The position numbers were made by a program, and so were the translations under genes. From the NCBI GenBank assembly GCA_048393055.1, contig DBFJJS010000004.1, positions 1 to 64,000 of the forward strand: DNA of 64,000 nt. Direction: 5' to 3'. The first letter of the stretch is position 1. Every line of letters begins with the position of its first letter. The DNA is from Faeciplasma sp048393055 (GTDB lineage: Bacteria; Bacillota; Clostridia; Oscillospirales; Ruminococcaceae). Below, in pieces: positions 1 through 7,715 of the stretch. Below the pieces are notes generated by a model. That model saw only the letters and a list, made by a program, of their open reading frames with translations, had not been told where the DNA came from and ran no database searches.

Positions 1-3
1 AAT

Positions 4-120
4 AGTCGGTGACGATTGTGATGAGGTCCCACCTGTTCCCATGCCGAACACAGAAGTTAAGCTCATCATCGCCTACGATACTTGGCGGGTGACTGCCCGG
101 GAAAATTGGTGTCGCCGACT
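4..120 (+). rRNA. rrf: 5S ribosomal RNA
   Basis: The sequence has the standard 5S layout. The 5' end at 4-9 (AGTCGG) pairs with the 3' end at 115-120 (CCGACT), and the conserved loop CCATGCCGAACACAGAAGTTAAG lies at about 40-62. It is followed within a few bases by a tRNA cluster, so it is the distal end of an rRNA operon whose 16S and 23S genes lie left of the window. End positions are set by the terminal helix and may be off by one or two bases. Confidence 0.95.
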
Positions 121-124
121 TTAT

Positions 125-200
125 GCACCATTAGCTCAGTTGGTAGAGCAACTGACTCTTAATCAGTGGGTCCTGGGTTCGAGTCCCCGATGGTGCACCA
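125..200 (+). tRNA. tRNA-Lys (anticodon CTT)
   Basis: Full cloverleaf. The acceptor stem GCACCAT (125-131) pairs with ATGGTGC (190-196), the discriminator is A and CCA is encoded. The anticodon loop CTCTTAA gives CTT, reading AAG. It lies five bases after the 5S gene and is probably co-transcribed with it. Confidence 0.96.
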
Positions 201-203
201 ATT

Positions 204-278
204 GGCCCGTTGGTCAAGCGGCTAAGACACCGGCCTCTCACGCCGGTAACGCGAGTTCGATTCTCGCACGGGTCACCA
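204..278 (+). tRNA. tRNA-Glu (anticodon CTC)
   Basis: Acceptor stem GGCCCGT (204-210) pairs with ACGGGTC (268-274, one G-U), and CCA is encoded at 276-278. The anticodon stem CCGGC/GCCGG encloses the loop CTCTCAC, giving anticodon CTC. It is three bases after tRNA-Lys, so the two are surely processed from one transcript. Confidence 0.96.
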
Positions 279-291
279 ATAGGCCACTTAC

Positions 292-336
292 CGAGGGAAC
301 GAGCAAGCTTCCCTCGCGGAGGCTTGTTTTTATTTT
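292..336 (+). terminator. Terminator with competing upstream hairpin between tRNA genes
   Basis: A 9-bp stem, CAAGCTTCC (304-312) with GGAGGCTTG (318-326), is followed by TTTTTATTTT, a classic intrinsic terminator. A second hairpin, CGAGGGAA (292-299) with TTCCCTCG (309-316), uses the same central bases, so only one can form at a time. This is terminator plus possible antiterminator geometry, between tRNA-Glu and tRNA-Met. Confidence 0.75.
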
Positions 337-353
337 AGCTATATCTCATAATT

Positions 354-430
354 GGGCCAATAGCTCAGTTGGTTAGAGCAACCGGCTCATAACCGGTCGG
401 TCCGGGGTTCGAGTCCCTGTTGGCCCACCA
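354..430 (+). tRNA. tRNA-Met (anticodon CAT; possibly tRNA-Ile2)
   Basis: Acceptor stem GGGCCAA (354-360) pairs with TTGGCCC (420-426); CCA is encoded. The anticodon loop CTCATAA gives CAT. The first acceptor pair is a normal G-C, so this is not the initiator. Elongator Met and lysidine-modified Ile2 tRNAs share the CAT anticodon and cannot be separated with certainty by eye. Confidence 0.93.
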
Positions 431-437
431 ATTATTT

Positions 438-513
438 AGGGGTATAGCTCAGATGGTAGAGCAGCGGTCTCCAAAACCGCGTGCCGAGGGTTCAAGTCCT
501 TCTGCCCCTGCCA
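438..513 (+). tRNA. tRNA-Trp (anticodon CCA)
   Basis: Acceptor stem AGGGGTA (438-444) pairs with TGCCCCT (503-509, one U-G), discriminator G, encoded CCA at 511-513. The anticodon loop CTCCAAA gives CCA for UGG. It lies seven bases after the CAT tRNA and closes the cluster. Confidence 0.95.
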
Positions 514-519
514 AACGGA

Positions 520-564
520 AAGGCATCTCATATGCGGCGTGCATATGCGGTGTCTTTATTTTTT
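520..564 (+). terminator. Terminator of the rRNA/tRNA operon
   Basis: Hairpin AGGCATCtCATATGC / GCATATGcgGTGTCT is followed by TTATTTTTT. It sits directly after tRNA-Trp and ends the stable-RNA transcript. Confidence 0.8.
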
Positions 565-649
565 AAATCAAGCCTTACCTAAGTCATGTGCAGAGCGGCT
601 GCCATGGCTTATTTTAGTTATAAATGTAGGTCATTTTTCTTATAGTTCA

Positions 650-678
650 TTGACTTACCGTTTGATGAATGATATAAT
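650..678 (+). promoter_or_regulatory. SigmaA-type promoter for the 770 lipoprotein
   Basis: TTGACT at 650-655, a 17-base spacer and a perfect TATAAT at 673-678. The predicted start is about 85 bases before the lipoprotein start codon. The rest of 565-769 is AT-rich with no other element that I can see. Confidence 0.8.
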
Positions 679-769
679 TCGCTTAAAACAGGCTTAGCAT
701 TTATAAAACTTTTGGCTATGTTTATCAGCAAGTACAGAAAAACATTTTAATTACTGTTCGAGGCGATAT

Positions 770-2179
770 ATGAAAAGGGTTTTAGTCTTATTTTTGATCG
801 CGGCACTATTTTTATCTTTGACGGGATGCGCGTACGGCTCTGAGCCGGGTGAACTGCCGTCTGATGATGACTTGAAACAGGAGGGCACTGTAAAAATGGA
901 CAGCTATAATCCAGACGCAAAGACAAGAGTCATAAATATAACAGATTTGCTTGCAGACCCGGACGACGAGCAGTCGCTTGTTCGTATGCTTGTAACATCA
1001 GACCAAATAGAGCTTGAAGGGATAATTGTCAGCACAAGCTGCTTTCGCCCGTATCAGGACCAGTCGGCAATGGATAGGCTGAACAAAATCACCGACGCTT
1101 ACGGCGAAGCCCTGCCTAACCTGCAAATACACTCTTCAAGCTACCCAAGCGTGGAATATATAAAGTCGATTTCCGTTATGGGGCAAACAGGATACAGTAT
1201 GGGCGACGTCGGCGAGGGAAAGGATTCTGACGGAAGTGAGCTGATAATCGCAGCCGTTGACGAAGATGACGACCGCCCGATTTGGATTAATCTCTGGGGC
1301 GGAGGAAACACCCTCGCCCAAGCTCTTTGGAAGGTTAAAAACACAAGAAGTGAAGAAGATGTGGCTGAATTTGTCAGCAAAATAAGGGTATACGATGTTT
1401 TGGGGCAGGACGAAGCGGGAGCATGGATTGTTACTAACTTTCCTGAGCTTTTGTATATCCGCGCTAACCTCGTTTACGGATTAAATCAGAGCATTACCGA
1501 GCAGGGCGAGGAATACATAGACAGTATTCAGAGCATGGGCGCACTCGGGGCAGTCTATCCGGACGCTGCATGGGCTTATGAAGGCGACTCACCGTCGTTT
1601 ATGTATCAGCTTCCGACGGGGATGAACGACCCTGAGCATATCGACTGGGGAAGCTGGGGCGGACGCTTCTCGCTTGAGAAAAAAGAGAACATTAAAAGCA
1701 TGGACGCCGTTGAAAACGAGGGCGAGTATCAGCCGTATTATATGTACGGCGACGCGCAGGACGCATGGGATTCAATAGTGCGCTGGGGAGACGCCGCTCA
1801 AAACGATTTTTTGGCAAGAATGATTTGGTCTGTAACAGATAATTACGACGGTGCCAATCATCATCCCGTCGCGGTTTTAAACGGAGACGAGACGCTTGAT
1901 ACTCTCGAAATTAATGCCAGCGCGGGCGAAGTCGTAACCCTGAGCGCTGAAGGCTCGTATGATCCTGACGGCGACAAACTCTCCTACAGCTGGTTTTCAT
2001 ACAGTGTGCCGAGCGAATATACGGGAGTTATCAGCATTGATGACAATGAACAGGAAACAGCTTCGTTTACTGTGCCGGAAAATGCATCGGGTAAAAGCAT
2101 TCACATAATCCTGGAGATTCACGACAATGGTTCGCCTTCGCTTTATGCGTACAGGAGAATTATTATAAATGTGGCATAA
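770..2179 (+). CDS. Secreted lipoprotein with nucleoside-hydrolase-like domain (DUF1593 / Sde_0182 family)
   Basis: 469 aa. A type II signal peptide ends at the lipobox LTGC near residue 20, so the protein is probably lipid-anchored outside the cell. The body starts with RVINITDLLADPDDEQSLVRM (about 53-73), a form of the Asp-rich metal-site motif of nucleoside-hydrolase-like folds, and matches my recollection of the DUF1593 family first named from the cellulose-binding protein Sde_0182. The last ~95 residues (DGDKLSYSWFSY...) look like the Ig/cadherin-like C-terminal domain of that family. The substrate is unknown; family members occur beside glycoside hydrolases, as here (GH43 downstream). 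ATG at 770 follows GAGG. It has its own promoter and terminator, so it is monocistronic. Confidence 0.8.
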   Translation: MKRVLVLFLIAALFLSLTGCAYGSEPGELPSDDDLKQEGTVKMDSYNPDAKTRVINITDLLADPDDEQSLVRMLVTSDQIELEGIIVSTSCFRPYQDQSAMDRLNKITDAYGEALPNLQIHSSSYPSVEYIKSISVMGQTGYSMGDVGEGKDSDGSELIIAAVDEDDDRPIWINLWGGGNTLAQALWKVKNTRSEEDVAEFVSKIRVYDVLGQDEAGAWIVTNFPELLYIRANLVYGLNQSITEQGEEYIDSIQSMGALGAVYPDAAWAYEGDSPSFMYQLPTGMNDPEHIDWGSWGGRFSLEKKENIKSMDAVENEGEYQPYYMYGDAQDAWDSIVRWGDAAQNDFLARMIWSVTDNYDGANHHPVAVLNGDETLDTLEINASAGEVVTLSAEGSYDPDGDKLSYSWFSYSVPSEYTGVISIDDNEQETASFTVPENASGKSIHIILEIHDNGSPSLYAYRRIIINVA

Positions 2180-2201
2180 CGCCTATCAATACCGCCAAAG
2201 C

Positions 2202-2230
2202 GCCGCAATTCTGCGGTACTTTTTTATTTT
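2202..2230 (+). terminator. Intrinsic terminator
   Basis: CCGCA (2203-2207) pairs with TGCGG (2212-2216) around ATTC, then TACTTTTTTATTTT. It ends the 770 lipoprotein transcript. Confidence 0.75.
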
Positions 2231-2252
2231 GCATAAATAACAGTTGAAAAGG

Positions 2253-2280
2253 TTGAAAATTTATTGTAATATTATATTAA
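2253..2280 (+). promoter_or_regulatory. Probable promoter for GH43 gene
   Basis: TTGAAA at 2253-2258, 16-base spacer, TATTAA at 2275-2280. It lies about 75 bases before the start codon of the GH43 lipoprotein. The match is moderate. Confidence 0.5.
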
Positions 2281-2354
2281 CGCGCAAAATGTGCCTGATG
2301 GCTTTAATCCGACTCAGGCAAAAGCAAGGCGCAAAGTAAAAGGAGGAAAACAGC

Positions 2355-4046
2355 ATGTCAAAAAAGCTGAGAAAGGTTATAGCCATGACCCTGGCGGCGT
2401 CGGCAGCGATTTCGCTATCGGGCTGCTCGGATAATGACATTAAGAATGGAGATGACAGTATGAATATAACCAACCCTGCCGAAGCTATAAACTATGAAAG
2501 CGAGTATCAGGGAAATCCGTATCTTCCTTTGTGGGAGTATATTCCCGATGCGGAGCCGTATGTTTTTGAGGATCCGGACAATCCGGGGCACTACCGCCTT
2601 TACGTCTACGGCTCACACGACACCTTAAAGACTGCATACTGCGGGACGGATCTTGTGGTATGGTCCGCTCCTGTCGAGGATTTGTCCGACTGGCGGCGTG
2701 ACGGAGTGATATTTGAATCTGTCGTAAACGGCAGCGCGGACGTCCTATACGCTCCCGACGTAGCGCTGGTAGAAGAGAACGGCAAAAAGACATATTACCT
2801 TTATCCTAATAACCAGACCTGGGGACGCACCACAATGGTGTGTAAATCCGACCGCCCGGACGGACCTTTTGAGGTTGTCAACTGGAAGGAAGGCAGTACC
2901 ACCGAGACGGAGGGCGTTTTAGGCTTTGATCCCGCCGTTTTCGTAGACGACGACGGCAGCGTTTACGGTTACTGGGGCTTCTGCGAATCCTGGTGGGGCG
3001 AACTCGATGAGGATAACATGTCGTCTCTTGCGGAAGGCGAGTCCGCCAAAAGAAATATCCCCAGCTATGACCAGATGACCGCTTTTGACTATAATCCGGC
3101 CGATTATAACATCGTTCAGGACGAAAATGTCGGCAAATGGGGATTTTTCGAGGCGTCGTCGATACGCAAGGTCGGAAACAAGTATGTGTTTATATACAGC
3201 AGAAACGGTCTTCCGGAGGAACCGACAGGAAAAAATTACAGCCAGCTTGCCTATGGCTACAGCGACAGTCCGGAGGGTCCGTGGAAGTGGGGAGGAATAA
3301 TTGTAGACGCCATGGGTGAGGTAATCCCCAACGGCAACGGGGGCCATGACCGCACATTTGGAGGGGGAAACACCCACGGAAGCATCTGCGAGATAAACGG
3401 GCAGTGGTATGTATTCTATCACAGAAACCTTCAGACCTTTGCACGTCAGGCGATGGTAGAACCGATAACGGTCGAGTGGGATGAGGAGTCTGTAGCGGAC
3501 GGCGGCGAGGTCAGAATATCAATGGCGGAGGTCACCTCAAACGGCTTCTTTATTGAAGGGCTGAACCCGTATGTTAAGCACTCTGCCGGAATAGTCAGCT
3601 ATCTTACGGGCGGCGCAAGCATAACTCCCGCGTATTCGGAGGATATCACCACGCTGCCGGTTGTAAATATCAGGAGCGGGGTAATAGCGGGCGTGAAATA
3701 CTTTAACTTTAACCTTGAAGCTCCGTCCGACGGCTCAAAGTCCCTCGAGGTCGAGTTTGTCCCGCTGGGAACGGACGCTGTGGTAGACGTGTATTTAAGA
3801 CCCGCGTCGGCAGTGAACACTCCTGTCGAATATGAGGACGGAAAGGTGGTTTCCGTCGGCGAAGGAAGCAGGAAGCTCGGAACTATAGAGCTTAGCTCTG
3901 ATATGCCGAGCGAGCTTACGGCCTTTACCATTCCCGCGGATGAAATAGAAGATCTCGAAGGACAGTGGGGACTGTTCTTCGTGTTCGACGGCGGCAGCGG
4001 CGCTAACATCTGCGAGCTGTATAATATGCAGTTCGTATGCGAATAA
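2355..4046 (+). CDS. GH43 family glycoside hydrolase lipoprotein with C-terminal CBM6-like domain
   Basis: 563 aa. The signal peptide ends in LSGC (about 21-24), a lipobox, so the enzyme is probably anchored outside the membrane. The five-bladed propeller region (about 55-385) carries the GH43 acids: Asp in IPDAEPYVFED near 66, Asp in GFDPAVFVDDDG near 193, and the general acid Glu in FEASSIRK near 270. GH43 enzymes are inverting arabinofuranosidases, xylosidases or arabinanases; the exact substrate cannot be read from the sequence. Residues ~400-563 (ITPAYSEDITTLPVVNIRSG to the end) resemble a CBM6-type beta-sandwich. AGGAGG lies at the right distance from ATG 2355. The gene stands alone between a terminator and the AT-rich region. 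Confidence 0.88.
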   Translation: MSKKLRKVIAMTLAASAAISLSGCSDNDIKNGDDSMNITNPAEAINYESEYQGNPYLPLWEYIPDAEPYVFEDPDNPGHYRLYVYGSHDTLKTAYCGTDLVVWSAPVEDLSDWRRDGVIFESVVNGSADVLYAPDVALVEENGKKTYYLYPNNQTWGRTTMVCKSDRPDGPFEVVNWKEGSTTETEGVLGFDPAVFVDDDGSVYGYWGFCESWWGELDEDNMSSLAEGESAKRNIPSYDQMTAFDYNPADYNIVQDENVGKWGFFEASSIRKVGNKYVFIYSRNGLPEEPTGKNYSQLAYGYSDSPEGPWKWGGIIVDAMGEVIPNGNGGHDRTFGGGNTHGSICEINGQWYVFYHRNLQTFARQAMVEPITVEWDEESVADGGEVRISMAEVTSNGFFIEGLNPYVKHSAGIVSYLTGGASITPAYSEDITTLPVVNIRSGVIAGVKYFNFNLEAPSDGSKSLEVEFVPLGTDAVVDVYLRPASAVNTPVEYEDGKVVSVGEGSRKLGTIELSSDMPSELTAFTIPADEIEDLEGQWGLFFVFDGGSGANICELYNMQFVCE

Positions 4047-4168
4047 ATTCGTATGATAGTAATTGATGAACATTAGTTTAGATTTAATTATAACACACAA
4101 TTGTATGTTATTTCTTACAAATACGTTTTCTCTAACTTGTATAAACATACAAAATAGTACAAAATATA

Positions 4169-4196
4169 TTGACAAATTATATATATATAATAAAAT
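4169..4196 (+). promoter_or_regulatory. Promoter for the AT-rich protease gene
   Basis: TTGACA (4169-4174), a 16-base spacer of alternating AT and TAAAAT (4191-4196). The gene-free stretch 4047-4355 is very AT-rich and, apart from this promoter and the Shine-Dalgarno at 4342, shows no clear terminator for the GH43 gene before it. Confidence 0.65.
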
Positions 4197-4341
4197 TTAG
4201 ATTCAAGCTTTTGGTGCTATTCTATTTTTATAGTGATTATTCATTTTCTAATATAATCTATATAAAATATAGATTAAGCATAAAGCTGTATCTGCTTTTA
4301 TTCAGCATCAAGGCGCCAATTGCTGGAACATTTCATTTATG

Positions 4342-4358
4342 AGGAGGAATTAAAAATA
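4342..4358 (+). promoter_or_regulatory. Perfect Shine-Dalgarno without an ATG/GTG/TTG in frame
   Basis: AGGAGG at 4342-4347 is eight bases before ATA (4356-4358), the only in-frame codon at normal spacing. The nearest in-frame conventional start is TTG at 4320, upstream of the Shine-Dalgarno. A four-codon ORF (ATG AGG AGG AAT TAA, 4339-4353) overlaps the site. Confidence 0.55.
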
Positions 4359-5585
4359 TTTGCAAAGAAAATAATATCTATTATATTGGCCGTAACACTA
4401 AGCATGTGTTTTTGCATTAGCGCATTTGGAAGTGAGAGGGATAAAATATCAAAATTCAATGATGATTTCTTTATTAGAACTTCTTCAATACCTCAAGAAG
4501 CAAATAATTATGCAATCGATATTTTTTCACGACTAAGCGAGAGCAATTTTTTTGCAATGGGATTTAATGCATCTGAGATATCGAATCTCAGCCTTTCTCC
4601 GGGATTTTGCATGAGAGATTCTTTAGACACCGATTATATAGGAAACATATACCATTATTTAATTAAATCAAATGATGATTTTATAGGATCATTAGTTGTT
4701 ATAGAATCAAATGGTGAGTATAACTTCCAAATTTCAAAGTCAGATTATGCAAAAGAATTGAATAATGTAAGAAAAGTTATTAATAAAGATAATATTTTTA
4801 CAGTTGTAGCCACTGAAGAGTCATATTATTGTGCTAATAATACTAATTTATATATTTTAGATATTAATGAGAAAAGCTCAAATGTATTAAATAGTATAAG
4901 CACTAAAATTGAATCACAAAGTTCATTTATTATAAATGAATTATCTATGCCAGTTGTAGATGAGATAACCGTTAATGTTGCTGATTCCATATGTGAGGAG
5001 CCGAATTTATCATATAATTCTGGATATGACCAATACATAATCAATGTACCATACTGCAGCAACGTAAGAATGAACGGTGTTGGAACATGCTGGATATCTG
5101 TGGCTGCAAGTATTATTGACTACAAATTGAATGGTTCGTTTAGCTCAGAAGCGTCTGCAAACCAATATAGGAATTTGATACTTCAAAACTCCTATGTTAT
5201 ATCGAATAACTATGCAGGCTCAATATCAGATGTGTGTGCATTCATAAATTCACCAACGTGGAGTAGTTACACAGTGTATGGAGGTATGCCTTCATTCACA
5301 ATTTTACAGGCGTTATCTTACATGGGAAGCCCCTGCGCTATAGAATATTTGTCTATGTCGCCATGGAGCACAGCGGAAAATCATACAGTTGTTTTGGCGG
5401 GATTCTCATGTCTTTCAAGCAGCCCGCATGATCCTACTTATCAATCATGTTACATTATGGATCCAAACAATTCTGGAGGATTAATGATGATAAGCTTTAG
5501 TTCTTACTATTATCCATGGTGGAATGGGAATCAAGCATTAGTATGGAATTCGACTGCAATAAATAGTGCAGATATGCCTTTTTAA
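4356..5585 (+). CDS. Secreted papain-like cysteine peptidase (C39/C47/C70-like), AT-rich gene
   Basis: 409 aa if translation starts at ATA 4356; 421 aa from TTG 4320. The first ~25 residues are a signal peptide (FAKKIISIILAVTLSMCFC...). About 200 residues follow that I do not recognise and that may be a propeptide. The C-terminal ~170 residues are a papain-like domain: Cys in NGVGTCWISVAASI, His in ENHTVVLAGF and Asn/Asp in CYIMDPNN form the expected Cys-His-Asn/Asp order, as in Peptidase_C39_2, staphopain or AvrRpt2-like families. Codons are strongly AT-biased (AAT, ATA, TTA), unlike the neighbours, which suggests horizontal origin. No toxin, bacteriocin precursor or transporter lies nearby, so a role in bacteriocin processing is not supported. 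The domain call is firm; target and start codon are not. Confidence 0.72.
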   Translation: MFAKKIISIILAVTLSMCFCISAFGSERDKISKFNDDFFIRTSSIPQEANNYAIDIFSRLSESNFFAMGFNASEISNLSLSPGFCMRDSLDTDYIGNIYHYLIKSNDDFIGSLVVIESNGEYNFQISKSDYAKELNNVRKVINKDNIFTVVATEESYYCANNTNLYILDINEKSSNVLNSISTKIESQSSFIINELSMPVVDEITVNVADSICEEPNLSYNSGYDQYIINVPYCSNVRMNGVGTCWISVAASIIDYKLNGSFSSEASANQYRNLILQNSYVISNNYAGSISDVCAFINSPTWSSYTVYGGMPSFTILQALSYMGSPCAIEYLSMSPWSTAENHTVVLAGFSCLSSSPHDPTYQSCYIMDPNNSGGLMMISFSSYYYPWWNGNQALVWNSTAINSADMPF

Positions 5586-5621
5586 GAAAGGCTTAAAGTA
5601 AATTTTATATGTGGTGATACA

Positions 5622-6347
5622 ATGAAAAACTTTAATATATCGATATCGATAAGTAGAGTATTTAGCCTTGCTGCATTTCTTAGTGTTTTGTTGCTTTGTG
5701 GCTGCGCATCTTCTGATGAAACCCCGGGAGTTTCCCTGCCGGAGGAGGTCTCCACTCTTGACAGCGCTATGTATGCTCTTTACTATCAGGCGGACAGCGC
5801 TGCGGATTTTAAGGCGGGATTTGAAGAATTCCTATCGCAAAACGACGAATACGGAATCGCAGAGCTTGTTAAGTCCCGCATTTCGGAGGATAATATAAGC
5901 GTTTATTACCCTGCTGACGACAGTCTTGTAACAAGCATCTGCGCGCTGATAATCCCGGTCGATAAAAACGGCCGGAGCTTTACAATAGGAGACCTTGGCG
6001 AAATGGGAGCGGACGCTGATGAAGCCGTTTCCGGCGTTTCAATCGAGGCGTACTGCATGATAGAATACGACGGCGATTATTATTCCATAGAAAGCGGGCT
6101 CGCGCAGGAGCAGATCGCGGACAATTATGAAAATGTATACAGCGAGACCGTTGCTGGAACGCAGGTAAGTCTCAACTGCGTTACCCGCGCGTCTGAGGAC
6201 GGCGGTAAGCCGCGGGAGGCAGTGGCGGTGATTACTTTTGTTTCGGACGGAGAGACCATCCATGTCCGCCCGCGCAATCCGATGGAGCATACCGAGTATC
6301 TTGATTTGCCGGCGGAGCTTTTCGCGCTTGAAAGGATGGAGCTATGA
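5622..6347 (+). CDS. Lipoprotein of unknown function
   Basis: 241 aa. A signal peptide with the lipobox LLLCGC (about 25-29) predicts a lipid-anchored exported protein. The mature part has no motif that I recognise; it is acidic with a predicted alpha segment (SAADFKAGFEEFLSQ) and then beta-rich sequence. GGTGAT precedes ATG 5622. The first ~90 bases share the AT-rich composition of the upstream peptidase gene, while the rest returns to the normal composition, so the left part may belong to the transferred stretch. It could be co-transcribed with the peptidase (36-base gap). Confidence 0.7.
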   Translation: MKNFNISISISRVFSLAAFLSVLLLCGCASSDETPGVSLPEEVSTLDSAMYALYYQADSAADFKAGFEEFLSQNDEYGIAELVKSRISEDNISVYYPADDSLVTSICALIIPVDKNGRSFTIGDLGEMGADADEAVSGVSIEAYCMIEYDGDYYSIESGLAQEQIADNYENVYSETVAGTQVSLNCVTRASEDGGKPREAVAVITFVSDGETIHVRPRNPMEHTEYLDLPAELFALERMEL

Positions 6348-6390
6348 GCAAAGCGCGGCAAAGGAAAGTTAGATAGTAATAAGATAAAAC

Positions 6391-6428
6391 AAAAGGGCGT
6401 CTTGGATTTTTCCAAGACGCCCCGGCTT
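6391..6428. terminator. Bidirectional terminator
   Basis: GGGCGTCTTGGA (6395-6406) pairs with TCCAAGACGCCC (6411-6422), with A-runs on the left and TTTTTT on the right. It separates the plus-strand lipoprotein from the convergent ABC exporter operon. Confidence 0.88.
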
Positions 6429-6466
6429 TTTTATAGCGGCTGTAAAAGCATTGTACTGTTTATGCA

Positions 6467-7702
6467 TTATGCTTTCCATGCGGCTTTAAGTATTGCGCCG
6501 AGCTTTGGAGTGTTGCCGTAAAGCAGCACGCCCATGCGGTAAATCTTTGCCGAGACAAACCCAACTCCGATTACGGACGCTATAAGTATTGCGATAGATA
6601 TGATTATCTCATAAATCGGCACGGTCGTCATTGCAACGCGGGTAAACATTGCCATAGGCGACGTGAACGGGATATACGAGCACACCTTCATAAGGATGTT
6701 GTCCATATCTCCGCTCGACATGGAGTAAACCACGACGACAAACCCGACTATAAACAGCATAGTCAGCGGCATTACCGCGGTGTTTATGTCCTCAAGCTTT
6801 GAGATGGTAGAGCCAACCGCTCCGAAAAGGAACGCATATATAAGGAAGCCCAGGACGAAGAACACAAGCATGTACACAAACAGCTCCGGCGGTATATCAA
6901 ATATAAGGGCTATGATGGGGCTTTCACTCCAGTACGAGGAGTTGAGGTTGTAGAACAGCAGAGAAGCTCCGAAGACTGCGGCCAGCTGCGCAAATCCCGC
7001 TATGCAGGAGGCAATGACCTTGCCGAACATCATTGATGTGGGTTTCGCGCTGGTGATAAGCAGTTCCATAGCTCGTGAGCTTTTCTCTGAGGCGACGTTT
7101 GTTGCTACCATCTGACCGTAGAGCAGTATTACCATGTAGAGAGCAAATATCATTATGTAGGTATAGAAGAAATTCTGCATCTGATCCTTGCCCAGGCTTT
7201 CCGTGACTCCTTCTACCTGCGCTGTCATGATAGAGTTTGCCTCTTCGTAGGACAGCCCGCCATCTACCATTGCATTCATGCGGTAAAGTTCCTTAAGCAC
7301 CTCGTCTGCGACAGAGGTATTGCTGTCATACATGGACAGGTTATTGACATAGTAGGTGTACGAGGTGGGGCCGGTTATAACAAAGGCGCATTCCGCCTCG
7401 GAGGAGGTAATTGCAGCTTTTATGCTTTCCAGATCCCCATCTGCAAGCCGGACGTCATAACCGCTAAATGCTGCTGAAAATGCTCCGAGGACTTCTTCAC
7501 CTGCTGTAGTTCCGCCGTCCGCTATGAGCATGACGGGAAACTCTTCGTCCGGGTTATCGGTTACTCCAAATGCGCCTGTAATGCGGGGAAAGAACATTAC
7601 GACTGCTATCGCGGCAACAAGAAAGACGGTCACCCCCACAAAGATTTTATTATTAAGATAGCTTTTAAGCTCAAATTTTAAAATTTGTCCGAATTGCTTC
7701 AT
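6467..7702 (-). CDS. ABC-2 type transporter permease (NatB-like)
   Basis: 411 aa from ATG 7702, chosen because GGGTGG lies six bases upstream and the frame then opens with the typical KQFGQILKFELKSYLNNK. One N-terminal membrane segment (about 18-38), an extracytoplasmic loop of ~130 residues and five or six C-terminal segments match the ABC2_membrane_3 architecture of NatB and related exporters. NatB works with NatA in ATP-driven Na+ export in Bacillus, but the same architecture serves drug and peptide exporters, so the substrate is open. The gene follows its ATPase by 14 bases, so the two form one unit. Confidence 0.88.
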   Translation of the reverse strand: MKQFGQILKFELKSYLNNKIFVGVTVFLVAAIAVVMFFPRITGAFGVTDNPDEEFPVMLIADGGTTAGEEVLGAFSAAFSGYDVRLADGDLESIKAAITSSEAECAFVITGPTSYTYYVNNLSMYDSNTSVADEVLKELYRMNAMVDGGLSYEEANSIMTAQVEGVTESLGKDQMQNFFYTYIMIFALYMVILLYGQMVATNVASEKSSRAMELLITSAKPTSMMFGKVIASCIAGFAQLAAVFGASLLFYNLNSSYWSESPIIALIFDIPPELFVYMLVFFVLGFLIYAFLFGAVGSTISKLEDINTAVMPLTMLFIVGFVVVVYSMSSGDMDNILMKVCSYIPFTSPMAMFTRVAMTTVPIYEIIISIAILIASVIGVGFVSAKIYRMGVLLYGNTPKLGAILKAAWKA

Positions 7703-7715
7703 TTCGTGCCACCCC

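Noticed and set aside
41..376. 111-aa open frame over the 5S and tRNA genes
   Set aside because: It runs straight through 5S rRNA and the tRNA genes with cloverleaf structure; a chance frame.
4356..5585. Bacteriocin-processing C39 peptidase of an ABC exporter
   Set aside because: The protein has a signal peptide and no ABC domains, and no precursor peptide with a double-glycine leader is nearby.
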